From Microbispora catharanthi (GTDB lineage: Bacteria; Actinomycetota; Actinomycetes; Streptosporangiales; Streptosporangiaceae): a stretch of DNA of 64,000 bases. Location of the stretch: NCBI RefSeq assembly GCF_006334915.2, contig NZ_VDMA02000003.1, positions 186,001 to 250,000 on the forward strand, in the 5' to 3' direction. A program made the position numbers and the translations under genes. Below, piece by piece: positions 16,021-23,030 of this stretch. The notes below the pieces were generated by a model that did no database searches, had not been told where the DNA came from, and was given only the letters and a program-made list of their open reading frames with translations. Each line of letters begins with the position of its first letter. Positions within the stretch are counted from its first letter, which is position 1.

Positions 16021-16674
16021 TCACCTACGAGAGGGACGCTCCAGCGGTGGGGGCTCCCCCGGCAGGCGGAGCGTGCGGTGGACCATCTGATGCAGATAGC
16101 TGCGAAAGCGCCACAGCGCGACTGGATGGTCGTGGTCGTAGCGCCGGCCCGACCGGTCGTACACGCCGCTCTGCACGAAGCTGTGGACGCACCAGATCAC
16201 CGAGTTGATGGTGTAGTCCACGTCCACGTCCGGGGCGGTCACCAGGGGAGCGATGGTGTCGATCACGAACTGCGCCGCAGGCGCGGCGTACATCGGCTCC
16301 AGCTCGGGGATGTCGGTGGCGTCGGAAAGCCACCTGTGGGTGTAGAGCGCCGGATACTCCGGCTGCCTGCGGCAGAAGTCGATGTATCGGTCGAGGAGCC
16401 GGTGCATGGCGACGATCTTCTGTTCTGGCGAAGCGCCGACGATGTCCTTGACCCCCCTTTCCAGGACGGCGTTGTGCGCGCTGTTCATGCGATCCATGAC
16501 CTCGAGGTAGATCTCGCGCTTGTCGCCGAACCGCCGCCTGACGTAGGCCACATCCGTGCCCGCGGCGTCGGCGATCTGCCGCATGTCCGTGCCGTCGTAA
16601 CCCAACCCGGCGAACAAGCGGGTCGCCACCTGGAGAACGCGGTCGGACAGGTCCCCGTCGCCCGTACCCGTCAT
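16021..16674 (-). CDS. TetR/AcrR family transcriptional regulator
   Basis: Predicted one-component repressor of 217 residues. The N-terminal helix-turn-helix spans about 10-55 (VLQVATRLFAGLGYDG, then DMRQIADAAGTDVAYVRRRFG), with the usual FGDKREIYLEVM join to the ligand domain. The C-terminal domain (about 60-200) is helical and aromatic-rich, so the ligand is probably a small hydrophobic compound. It is transcribed away from the SARP gene at 16885, and the two starts are 210 bp apart. It may control itself, the SARP gene, or the genes downstream on its own strand. Confidence 0.88.
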   Translation of the reverse strand: MTGTGDGDLSDRVLQVATRLFAGLGYDGTDMRQIADAAGTDVAYVRRRFGDKREIYLEVMDRMNSAHNAVLERGVKDIVGASPEQKIVAMHRLLDRYIDFCRRQPEYPALYTHRWLSDATDIPELEPMYAAPAAQFVIDTIAPLVTAPDVDVDYTINSVIWCVHSFVQSGVYDRSGRRYDHDHPVALWRFRSYLHQMVHRTLRLPGEPPPLERPSRR

Positions 16675-16884
16675 GGGGTAGTCGGTTCCCGCCTGGTCTC
16701 CCCCTAATCACGCACTTGCCCCGGTAGGCGCGATCCGGAACTGTTCCGGACGCTCGCCGACCTTGTGGGGGTTTGCGGCGGGCAGGGATCTTCGTGGGGA
16801 TTCCGACGCCTATGGAGGTCCCCTCGTGCATCGATCATGCGGTTGGACGCGTACGTCCGCGCCCTCGGGCTTCCGGAGGGCGGA

Positions 16885-18732
16885 TTGAGCCTCCGGTTCG
16901 GGTTGCTGGGCCCGGTCGAGGTCAGGAGGAACGGCAGGCCGGTCCCGCTCGGCTCGCCCAAGCAGCGCGCCCTGCTGACCGCGCTGCTGCTCGAACCCAA
17001 CCGGGTCGTGTCGATCGACCGGCTGATCACGGCAGTGTGGGACGAGGAGCCGCCCCACTCCGCCGTCGCCAACGTCCGCACCTACGTCAACCGGCTGCGG
17101 GGCACGCTCGGCGAAGGCGACCGGCTGACGGCCCGGCCGCCCGGCTACGTCCTCACCGCACACGCCGGCGAGCTCGACGTGACCGAGTTCGCCGATGCCC
17201 TGCGGCAGGGCAGGAAGGCGCTGTCCGCCGGGCGGCCGGAGGCGGCGCTGCGGCACCTGTCGGCGGCCCTCGCCCGGTGGCGGGGCGCACCGGCCGAGGA
17301 CGTGCCCAGGTCGGCGGCGCTCGGCCCCCGCCTGGACGCGCTCGCCGAGCAGCGCTGCCTGGCCCTGGAGGCGCAGGCCGAGGCCCGCCTCATGCTGGGC
17401 GAGCACGCCGACGCGGTGCCGGAGCTCCGCGAGACGGTGGCCGCCCATCCCACCAGGGAGCGGCTGTGGGGCAGCCTCATGCTCGCGTTGTATCGCACCG
17501 GCGACTCCGCGGCCGCGCTGTCCGCCTATGGGCAGGCGCGCGCGTTCCTGGCGGAGGAGCTGGGCGTCGAGCCCGGGCCGGAGCTGGCCGAGCTGCACCG
17601 GAGCATACTCAACCGGGACCCGGCGCTCTGCGCGGTTCCCCGGCTCCCCGCCCCCGGCTCGTCCCACCCGGCGCCTGCGCCGAAAGCGCAGCCGAAAGCG
17701 GAGCCGAAAGCGGAGCCGACGCCGGTCGCGGGGTCCGGAAGTCTCGTGGGCCGGGATCTGGAGCTGGATGAGCTCGTGGCCGCGATCGCCGCCTCTCCCC
17801 CGCGGCCCGTCGCCGTCCACGGTCCGGCGGGGGTGGGCAAGTCGGCTCTGGCCCTGCATGCCGTCCGGATGGCGGCGGCGGATTTCCCCGGCGGCGTGCT
17901 CCACGTCGATCTGCGGTCCCTTCCCCGGCCCGGCGCGTACGAGACGCCGGCGCGGCTGCTGAGCCTGCTGGGGCTGGCGGGCGACCAGATCGCTCCGGAC
18001 CTCGACGACGCGGTGCTCCAGTTCAGGACCGCCACGGCCGAGAGGCGTGTGCTCGTCCTCCTCGACAACGTGACCGACGAGGGGCAACTGCGGTCTCTGA
18101 TCGGCGCCTGCCCGGACTGCCGGTTCGTCATCACCAGCCGGAGGGTGCTCGCGGCGCTCGACGATGTCGACCATCTGCCGCTCGCTCCCCTGACGGACGA
18201 CACGGCGTACGAGCTGCTGGTCCGGCTCTGCGGCCGGGACCGGGTCGACCCCGAGCAGGTGAGGAGAGTGGCCCGGCTCTGCGACAACCTGCCGCTCGCG
18301 CTGCGGATCGCGGGCAAGCGACTGGCGGTCAGACGGGAGTGGACGCTGGCGGCGTTCGCCGACATGCTGGCCTGCGAGGAGCACCGGCTCGACCTGCTGA
18401 CCTGCGGTGACCTTTCCGTGCGAAGCGCCCTCGACCTCGACTACGAGGCCCTGCGGCAGTGCGGGGGAACGGCGAACGGCAGCGCGCTCGCCCTGTTCCA
18501 CCGCCTCGGCGAGCGAGGCATGGCCGACTGCGGGTCGGCGACCGCTGCGGGGCTCCTCGGATGCGACCGGCGCACGGCGTGGGCGGCGCTCGGCAGGCTG
18601 GCCGATCTCCGCCTGATGAGGTCGATAGCCCCCGACCACTACCGGATGAACGACCTCACCCGCCTGTACGCCATGGAGATCGCCAGAACCGCCGGAAAAC
18701 ACGAGAGCGGGAATTCGGCGGCATTCGTCTAG
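16885..18732 (+). CDS. SARP/AfsR-type transcriptional activator with NB-ARC ATPase domain
   Basis: Pathway-type activator of 615 residues. Residues 1-95 are an OmpR-like winged helix (start SLRFGLLGPVEV, then QRALLTALLL and VRTYVNRLR). Residues 100-245 are the bacterial transcriptional activation domain with GVEPGPELAELHRS. A Pro/Ala/Lys-rich linker (KAEPKAEPTPV) follows. From about 290 there is an NB-ARC domain with Walker A GPAGVGKS (313-320), LVLLDN (Walker B) and LCDNLPLALRIAG. No C-terminal TPR array is present. I chose a TTG at 16885 because GGAGGG lies just upstream and SARPs usually begin M-x-RFGLLGP; an ATG at 16837 is the alternative. It converges on the cysteine-rich peptide gene and is the natural candidate to regulate that cluster, which is inference. 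Confidence 0.88.
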   Translation: MSLRFGLLGPVEVRRNGRPVPLGSPKQRALLTALLLEPNRVVSIDRLITAVWDEEPPHSAVANVRTYVNRLRGTLGEGDRLTARPPGYVLTAHAGELDVTEFADALRQGRKALSAGRPEAALRHLSAALARWRGAPAEDVPRSAALGPRLDALAEQRCLALEAQAEARLMLGEHADAVPELRETVAAHPTRERLWGSLMLALYRTGDSAAALSAYGQARAFLAEELGVEPGPELAELHRSILNRDPALCAVPRLPAPGSSHPAPAPKAQPKAEPKAEPTPVAGSGSLVGRDLELDELVAAIAASPPRPVAVHGPAGVGKSALALHAVRMAAADFPGGVLHVDLRSLPRPGAYETPARLLSLLGLAGDQIAPDLDDAVLQFRTATAERRVLVLLDNVTDEGQLRSLIGACPDCRFVITSRRVLAALDDVDHLPLAPLTDDTAYELLVRLCGRDRVDPEQVRRVARLCDNLPLALRIAGKRLAVRREWTLAAFADMLACEEHRLDLLTCGDLSVRSALDLDYEALRQCGGTANGSALALFHRLGERGMADCGSATAAGLLGCDRRTAWAALGRLADLRLMRSIAPDHYRMNDLTRLYAMEIARTAGKHESGNSAAFV

Positions 18733-18746
18733 GGTGGCGATGCGAG

Positions 18747-18796
18747 AGCGGAGCGCCCTTTGCGCAAGGGGCGTTTACGCGACAGGGCGCTCCGCT
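18747..18796. terminator. Bidirectional terminator between SARP and peptide genes
   Basis: A perfect 13-bp stem AGCGGAGCGCCCT/AGGGCGCTCCGCT with a 24-base loop lies between the converging stop codons. The stem is flanked by a 10-bp direct repeat ATTCGTCTAG (18723-18732 and 18799-18808) that contains both stop codons. Confidence 0.65.
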
Positions 18797-18804
18797 GTAT
18801 TCGT

Positions 18805-18978
18805 CTAGCAGAGGTACTGCCACGGAGTGCAGTAGCCGCTGGGGATGCCCGACCCGCTGCAGCAGTAGCGCTGGACGCAGGTTGAGCCCTCATACCAGCA
18901 GTTGACCGCCTCCGCGCGGGTGGCCGGGACCAGCCGGGCGACCATCCGGTCCGCCAGCCGCTGAATCGTCCGTGTCAT
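18805..18978 (-). CDS. Cysteine-rich precursor peptide with cystine-knot-like spacing
   Basis: A 57-residue peptide. Residues 1-24 are a polar, Arg-rich amphipathic segment (MTRTIQRLADRMVARL) ending in A22-E23-A24, which looks like an A-x-A signal-peptidase site but lacks the hydrophobic core of a Sec signal. Residues 25-57 form a 33-residue core with Cys27, 34, 39, 40, 50 and 57: C-x6-C-x4-CC-x9-C-x6-C, the last residue being cysteine. This C-C-CC-C-C order matches inhibitor-cystine-knot toxins. The core is rich in Tyr, Trp, Gly and Ser and nearly uncharged. AAGGAGG lies six bases before the ATG at 18978, so strong translation is expected; a longer frame back to 19020 ignores this site. It sits 108 bp downstream of the S26 peptidase gene on the same strand and may also have its own promoter. 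I know no characterised homologue. Confidence 0.8.
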   Translation of the reverse strand: MTRTIQRLADRMVARLVPATRAEAVNCWYEGSTCVQRYCCSGSGIPSGYCTPWQYLC

Positions 18979-19086
18979 CAAGTTCCTCCTTCTGAAGGAC
19001 TCCTTTTCGGTGACCGACATTAGGAGCGGCTTCGATCAGGGACGTATTACCGCGATACACGATTGCCTGTATTGGCTTCACCTGGT

Positions 19087-19533
19087 TCACGCGTTCAACC
19101 GCCGGAGCACGACACCGGTGATCCTGCTTTCCGGAAGGAGCCCCCACTGCCGGGAGTCGGTGCTGCGCGACGGGTTGTCCCCGAGGACCAGCAGCCGCCC
19201 CGGCGGCACCCGGGTCTCCCCCAACGCCTCGAATCCCGGAGGGATCGGATCCCCGGCCACGGCCGCGGCCCGCTTGATCACCAGGTTCGTGCCGCCGTCG
19301 AGCACGACGCCCTCCCCGGGGCCCACGCGGGAGATGACCACGATGTCCCCGCGCCGAACGCGCCGGCGGGGCCGACCGGGCCCCAGCCTGCGCACGAGAA
19401 CCTGGTCACCGGGCCACAGGCCGGGCTCCATGCTCTCCCCGTGCACCTCGACGACGCGCAACGTCCGCCTGGCCACCATCACGACGACGCCCCCGAGCGC
19501 CGATGCGAGCAGGACGAGCAGGACGGGTGTCAT
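19087..19533 (-). CDS. S26-family signal peptidase (type I) of the peptide cluster
   Basis: Membrane-anchored serine protease of 148 residues. One N-terminal transmembrane helix (about 4-21) is followed by the catalytic Ser34 in GESMEPGLWPGD, the catalytic Lys87 in NLVIKRAAAVAGD and the box E segment LGDNPSRSTDSRQWG (118-131). All S26 catalytic elements are present and the length is at the short end for actinobacterial enzymes. Its ATG overlaps the TGA of the ABC transporter gene (ATGA, 19530-19533), so the two are translationally coupled. The next gene downstream encodes a peptide whose leader ends in A-E-A, and signal peptidase I cuts after A-x-A. I infer that it removes the leader at the outer membrane face during export. 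A general secretory role is less likely given the coupling. Confidence 0.9.
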   Translation of the reverse strand: MTPVLLVLLASALGGVVVMVARRTLRVVEVHGESMEPGLWPGDQVLVRRLGPGRPRRRVRRGDIVVISRVGPGEGVVLDGGTNLVIKRAAAVAGDPIPPGFEALGETRVPPGRLLVLGDNPSRSTDSRQWGLLPESRITGVVLRRLNA

Positions 19534-21464
19534 CGTGCCCCCGAGAGCCGGTCGCGCGGGGCGTCGGCGTTCCGGTCCTCCCGCTGCCGGTATCCCTCCG
19601 CCTGGAGGGCGAACATATGGGCGTAGATCCCGCCGCACGCGAGCAGCCCGGTGTGCGTGCCCTGCTCCACGACCCGTCCGCCGTCGAGGACCACGATGTG
19701 GTCCGCGTCGCGTACGGCGCCGAGCCGATGGCTGATCAGCAGGCTCGTACGGCCGCGACGGTGCTCCCGCAGGCCCTGGTGGATCTCGTGCTCCGCCTCG
19801 GCGTCGAGGCCCGAGCTGGGCTCGTCCAGGATGAGCAGGTCCCGCTCGCCCCGCAGGTAGGCGCGGGCGAGGGCGAGCCGCTGCCACTGCCCGCCCGACA
19901 GGTGGACGCCCACGTCGCCGCCGCCGTCCACCACGGGACCGTCCTCCGCAGGGCCGTCCGCCGCGGGGCCGTCCTCCACGGGGCCGTCCGCCGCGGGGCC
20001 GGCGAAGATACGGGACAGCATGGTGTCGTACCCCCGGGGCAGGCCGCTCACGACGCCGTGCACGCCCGCCCGCCGCGCCGCCGCCTCGACCCTCCCCCGG
20101 TCGTCCAGCGCGGCGAGATCGCCCAGGCCGATGTTCTCCGCCGCGGTCATGTCGTACTCCATGTAGTCCTGGAACACCGCCCCGATCCTCGCCCGAAGCT
20201 CCGCCGGATCCATCTCCCTGAGATCGATCCCGTCCCAGAGGACCGAGCCGCGTTCCGGGTCGTACATCCGGCACAGGAGCTTGACCACCGTGCTCTTGCC
20301 CGCGCCGTTCCTCCCGGCGAGCGCCACCGCGCCGCCGTACGGGATGGTCAGGCTGACCCCGCGCAGGGCCCAGGGATGGCCGGGCGAGTAGCGGAACCAC
20401 ACGTCCTTCAGCTCGATCCCCCGGCGCAGCGGACCGGCCCGCCGGGGCCGGGCCGGGACCGGCAGGTCCGGCTCGGCGTCCAGGACGGCGAGGTAGTGGC
20501 CGAACAGCAGCACCTGCTGATGCGCGGTGACGAGTTCGACGACGAGACCGCTCGCCGCCGCCTGGACTCCGGCGACGGCGGCGAGGAACAGCGCGACGTC
20601 GCCGACCCCGCCCGTGCCGTTCGCCGCGGAGAGGAGAACCCACAGCAGGCCGCCCCCGGTCGCCAGCGCCGCCGTGGTCCCTGTGAGGGCCTGGACGCCG
20701 AGTTCCCGCCGGTCGGTGCGGCTCCGCTCGGCGTTCGCGGCCCGTCGCTGGGCGGCCATCAGCCGCCGCAGATGCGCACCGATGCCGAAGAGCCTCAGCT
20801 CCTTGGCCGCCTGGACGTTGACGAGAAGCTCACCGAAGAAGAACTCGCGGCGCTCGACCGGGCCGATGCCCCACAGCATGGCGGCACGCCGCCGGGACAG
20901 CCAGAGCTCCGCGGCCAGAGACGGCACCGCGGCGCCGACCACGAGGGCGGCCATCCACGGGCTTATCGTCACGAGGGAGACGAGGAACCCGGCGCCGGTC
21001 ATCACCGTCCTGGCGGCGCCCAGGGCGGCGGAGACCACCATGCCCGGGGTCGCCCCGCCGTACTGCTGGGCCATGCGGATCCGGTCGAGGAACGCGGGGT
21101 CCTCGAACCTGGCGAGGCCGACGAACCGCTCGGTGGCCCTGAAGAGGCTGTCCTGGGCGACGAGCCCGATCCTGCGCCCGCTCTCGTCCCTGACGTACTG
21201 GACGATCTGCGGCCCGAGCGCCGTCAGCACCCCGCACCCGGCGAGCGCGGCGCCCAGCGCCGCCGTCACACCGGCCCCGGGCCGGCCGCCGGCGATCTCG
21301 TCGAGGACCAGCTTGGTGCACCAGGCGATCGTCACCGGCAGGACGGCCATGAGCGCGCTGAGGACGGCGAAGGCGATGGTCAGCCCCCTGCCGGCCCGCC
21401 AGGCCATGCCGAGAGCGGTGACCACCGCCCGCGCTCCGGCGAGGCCCCGCACCCGCGCCGTCAC
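19530..21464 (-). CDS. ABC exporter, fused membrane and ATPase domains, no peptidase domain
   Basis: Half-transporter of 644 residues that would form a homodimeric exporter. Residues 25-325 are the membrane domain with about six helices. Residues 350-620 are the ATPase: Walker A GRNGAGKST (384-392), Q-loop Q432, signature LSGGQ (522-526) and Walker B LLILDEPSSGLD (543-554). It lacks the N-terminal C39 peptidase found in double-glycine peptide exporters, so leader removal must come from elsewhere, presumably the coupled S26 peptidase. Unusual feature: residues 489-517, just before the signature, are an acidic Gly/Pro/Asp repeat (unit GPAAD/GPVED). The GTG start at 21464 overlaps the stop of the thioredoxin-like gene (GTGA). 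The likely cargo is the cysteine-rich peptide. Confidence 0.9.
   Translation of the reverse strand: MTARVRGLAGARAVVTALGMAWRAGRGLTIAFAVLSALMAVLPVTIAWCTKLVLDEIAGGRPGAGVTAALGAALAGCGVLTALGPQIVQYVRDESGRRIGLVAQDSLFRATERFVGLARFEDPAFLDRIRMAQQYGGATPGMVVSAALGAARTVMTGAGFLVSLVTISPWMAALVVGAAVPSLAAELWLSRRRAAMLWGIGPVERREFFFGELLVNVQAAKELRLFGIGAHLRRLMAAQRRAANAERSRTDRRELGVQALTGTTAALATGGGLLWVLLSAANGTGGVGDVALFLAAVAGVQAAASGLVVELVTAHQQVLLFGHYLAVLDAEPDLPVPARPRRAGPLRRGIELKDVWFRYSPGHPWALRGVSLTIPYGGAVALAGRNGAGKSTVVKLLCRMYDPERGSVLWDGIDLREMDPAELRARIGAVFQDYMEYDMTAAENIGLGDLAALDDRGRVEAAARRAGVHGVVSGLPRGYDTMLSRIFAGPAADGPVEDGPAADGPAEDGPVVDGGGDVGVHLSGGQWQRLALARAYLRGERDLLILDEPSSGLDAEAEHEIHQGLREHRRGRTSLLISHRLGAVRDADHIVVLDGGRVVEQGTHTGLLACGGIYAHMFALQAEGYRQREDRNADAPRDRLSGAR
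19931..20005. repeat. Imperfect 15-bp tandem repeats inside the ABC transporter gene
   Basis: About five units of the type GGGGCCGTCCKCCRC are placed end to end. They encode the acidic Gly-Pro-x-x-Asp insertion directly before the ABC signature. Multiples of 15 bp keep the frame, so copy number can vary without breaking the gene. Confidence 0.75.
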
Positions 21465-22003
21465 GCGTGTACGGGAATCTTGTCGAGGTCCTCGAGAGTG
21501 GTCCCGCTGGCGACGACCCTCCCGCGCACATCGACCAGGGCGAGGGACGGGAAGCCGTTCACCTGCAACGCCTTCGTCAGGCCGGTGCCGTACTCCTCGA
21601 TCAGCACCAGGGCGACCGGCTCCAGCGTCCGCCGCTCGTCCGCCACCTCCTCCTCCGTGCCGACGAGCACGGCGAGCACGTTGCCGCGTCCTCCAGGGAA
21701 GGATCGCGCGCGCTCGGCGAACTGCGGCAGGCGGTCGTGGCAGGCCGAGCACCCGGGAGAGAAGACGCCGACGAGGACCGGCTCGGTCAGCGTCTCGTCG
21801 GAGACGTGGACGCCGTCGGTGCTCACCGCGGAGAAGCCGCCGATCGTCGCCCCGGGCGGGAGCACGATCGACGGGGACGCCATCGGCCTCGCCGACAGCA
21901 TCTCCTCGTGCGCCCGCAACCGCCGGATCACCCCGACCGTCAGCACCAGGTCGATCAGGCACAGGACGCCGACGCCCAGGACGAGCGCTGTCAGGAACGG
22001 CAT
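21461..22003 (-). CDS. Membrane-anchored TlpA/MauD-like thioredoxin
   Basis: Thiol-disulfide oxidoreductase of 180 residues. An N-terminal transmembrane helix (about 5-25) puts the thioredoxin domain outside the cell. The active site is FSPGC85-S-A-C88, and a cis-proline loop NGFPSLALVD follows at about 148-157. The arrangement of a membrane anchor, a C-x2-C redoxin domain and an adjacent MauE-like protein is that of MauD, which with MauE serves disulfide formation in the methylamine dehydrogenase light chain. The ATG at 22003 follows the MauE-like gene by 15 bp, and its stop overlaps the transporter start. Together with the six-cysteine peptide gene downstream, this indicates oxidative folding of the exported peptide. 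Confidence 0.87.
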   Translation of the reverse strand: MPFLTALVLGVGVLCLIDLVLTVGVIRRLRAHEEMLSARPMASPSIVLPPGATIGGFSAVSTDGVHVSDETLTEPVLVGVFSPGCSACHDRLPQFAERARSFPGGRGNVLAVLVGTEEEVADERRTLEPVALVLIEEYGTGLTKALQVNGFPSLALVDVRGRVVASGTTLEDLDKIPVHA

Positions 22004-22018
22004 GAGGGACTACCTCCG

Positions 22019-22573
22019 TCAGGGTGAACTGGTGAAGAGACCGGCGATCTCGCCGATCGCGGACAGCAGGACCGCCGTGGCTCCGGCCGCCAGGGCGACC
22101 GCGGCGAGCCCGGCCGGCCCGAGACCCGCGGGGACGGCTCCGGTCCAGGCCGGAACCGCTCCGATTCCGGCCTGAACCGCTCCGGCCGCCGCCGCGGCGA
22201 TCAGCACGGCGTTGCGCGCGAGATGACCGGGGCCCACCGGAACGGCGGAGGCGCCGAAGCAGCGGCAGGGGACCCGCCTGCCGCGCCGCATGGCGACGAC
22301 GATGGCCACGGTGAAGGCCACGAGCAGCCCGAGCGCGACGCAGAAGCCGGCGAGCATGGTGGGCGGCCAGGCCAGCAGCGGCGCGACGGCGACCTCGGCG
22401 GTGACGACGAGCGCCACGACGGGCCGGGCCGGCAGCCGTGTGAGGGCGCGAGTGGCCACCGTGAACTCCTCGTACGCCGCCCGCCCGCGCAGCTTGCTCA
22501 CCGCGGACATGAGGAAGACGATCCCCGTGAGCAGCCGGAAGAAGGCGAAGAGATAGGCCACGGGCGTCCTCAT
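22019..22573 (-). CDS. MauE/DoxX-like redox-associated membrane protein
   Basis: Polytopic membrane protein of about 184 residues with five hydrophobic helices. It has the MauE landmarks: SKLRGRAAYEEF after the first helix and a cytoplasm-membrane boundary C-x-C in VPC103-R-C105-FG. MauE-type proteins are thought to pass redox equivalents across the membrane to a MauD-like thioredoxin, in the way DsbB or DsbD do. It is the first gene of the leftward operon that ends in the peptide precursor. The start is uncertain: ATG 22573 fits the family N-terminus but has only a GGGG close by, and an in-frame GTG at 22615 would add 14 residues. Confidence 0.8.
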   Translation of the reverse strand: MRTPVAYLFAFFRLLTGIVFLMSAVSKLRGRAAYEEFTVATRALTRLPARPVVALVVTAEVAVAPLLAWPPTMLAGFCVALGLLVAFTVAIVVAMRRGRRVPCRCFGASAVPVGPGHLARNAVLIAAAAAGAVQAGIGAVPAWTGAVPAGLGPAGLAAVALAAGATAVLLSAIGEIAGLFTSSP

Positions 22574-23030
22574 CCCCGGTTGGGCGGGCGGGTCGCCCAC
22601 CACGTTAGGAACCACCGCGGGACGCCGGGTATACGACGGCTACACGTGGCGATGTATCGGGGACGAACGCCCCGCCCGCCTGGCGATTCCCGCTACGCCG
22701 CGGCGCGTGTGGTGAGCCGTTCCATAGCGACGTTTCATCTCCGGCCGCTGTTCCAGCGATCGAGATGGAGTCGGCTCGCTACCGAACGCTTTCGATGGCC
22801 GTCCAATCGTTCATCGGCGGGGCGGAAAACTGAATAACGGCATGTCCCTCGGCAATGACCGCCGTCTGCGGCCGTCATCGGCGAAATCACCCTGTCGAGG
22901 AATGGGCACCGAGGTGCCCGCGCGAATTTGGCCGGCATGGTGCAGGGACTGCATCATGGAAGGACGTTTCGGCCCGGCGAGACAACCGGGCCGTGGCGGA
23001 AACGCGGCCTTGGGCGACCGAAGGGCGACG
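22574..23030. promoter_or_regulatory. Divergent promoter region of the peptide cluster
   Basis: About 460 bp between the MauE-like gene and the divergent PBP-like gene. The sequence is less GC-rich than its surroundings and contains GTTCCATAGCGACG and GTTCCAGCGATCGA at about 22720 and 22750. These look like loosely related direct repeats of the kind SARP proteins bind, though the match is weak. No other gene was recognised. Confidence 0.4.

Noticed and set aside
18805..19020. Longer 71-residue form of the precursor peptide
   Set aside because: The extra N-terminus overlaps the strong AAGGAGG site that serves the internal ATG at 18978.
18805..22615. Lanthipeptide, thiopeptide or sactipeptide cluster
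   Set aside because: No LanM/LanBC, YcaO or radical-SAM gene is present; Cys-rich core with redox genes fits disulfides better.
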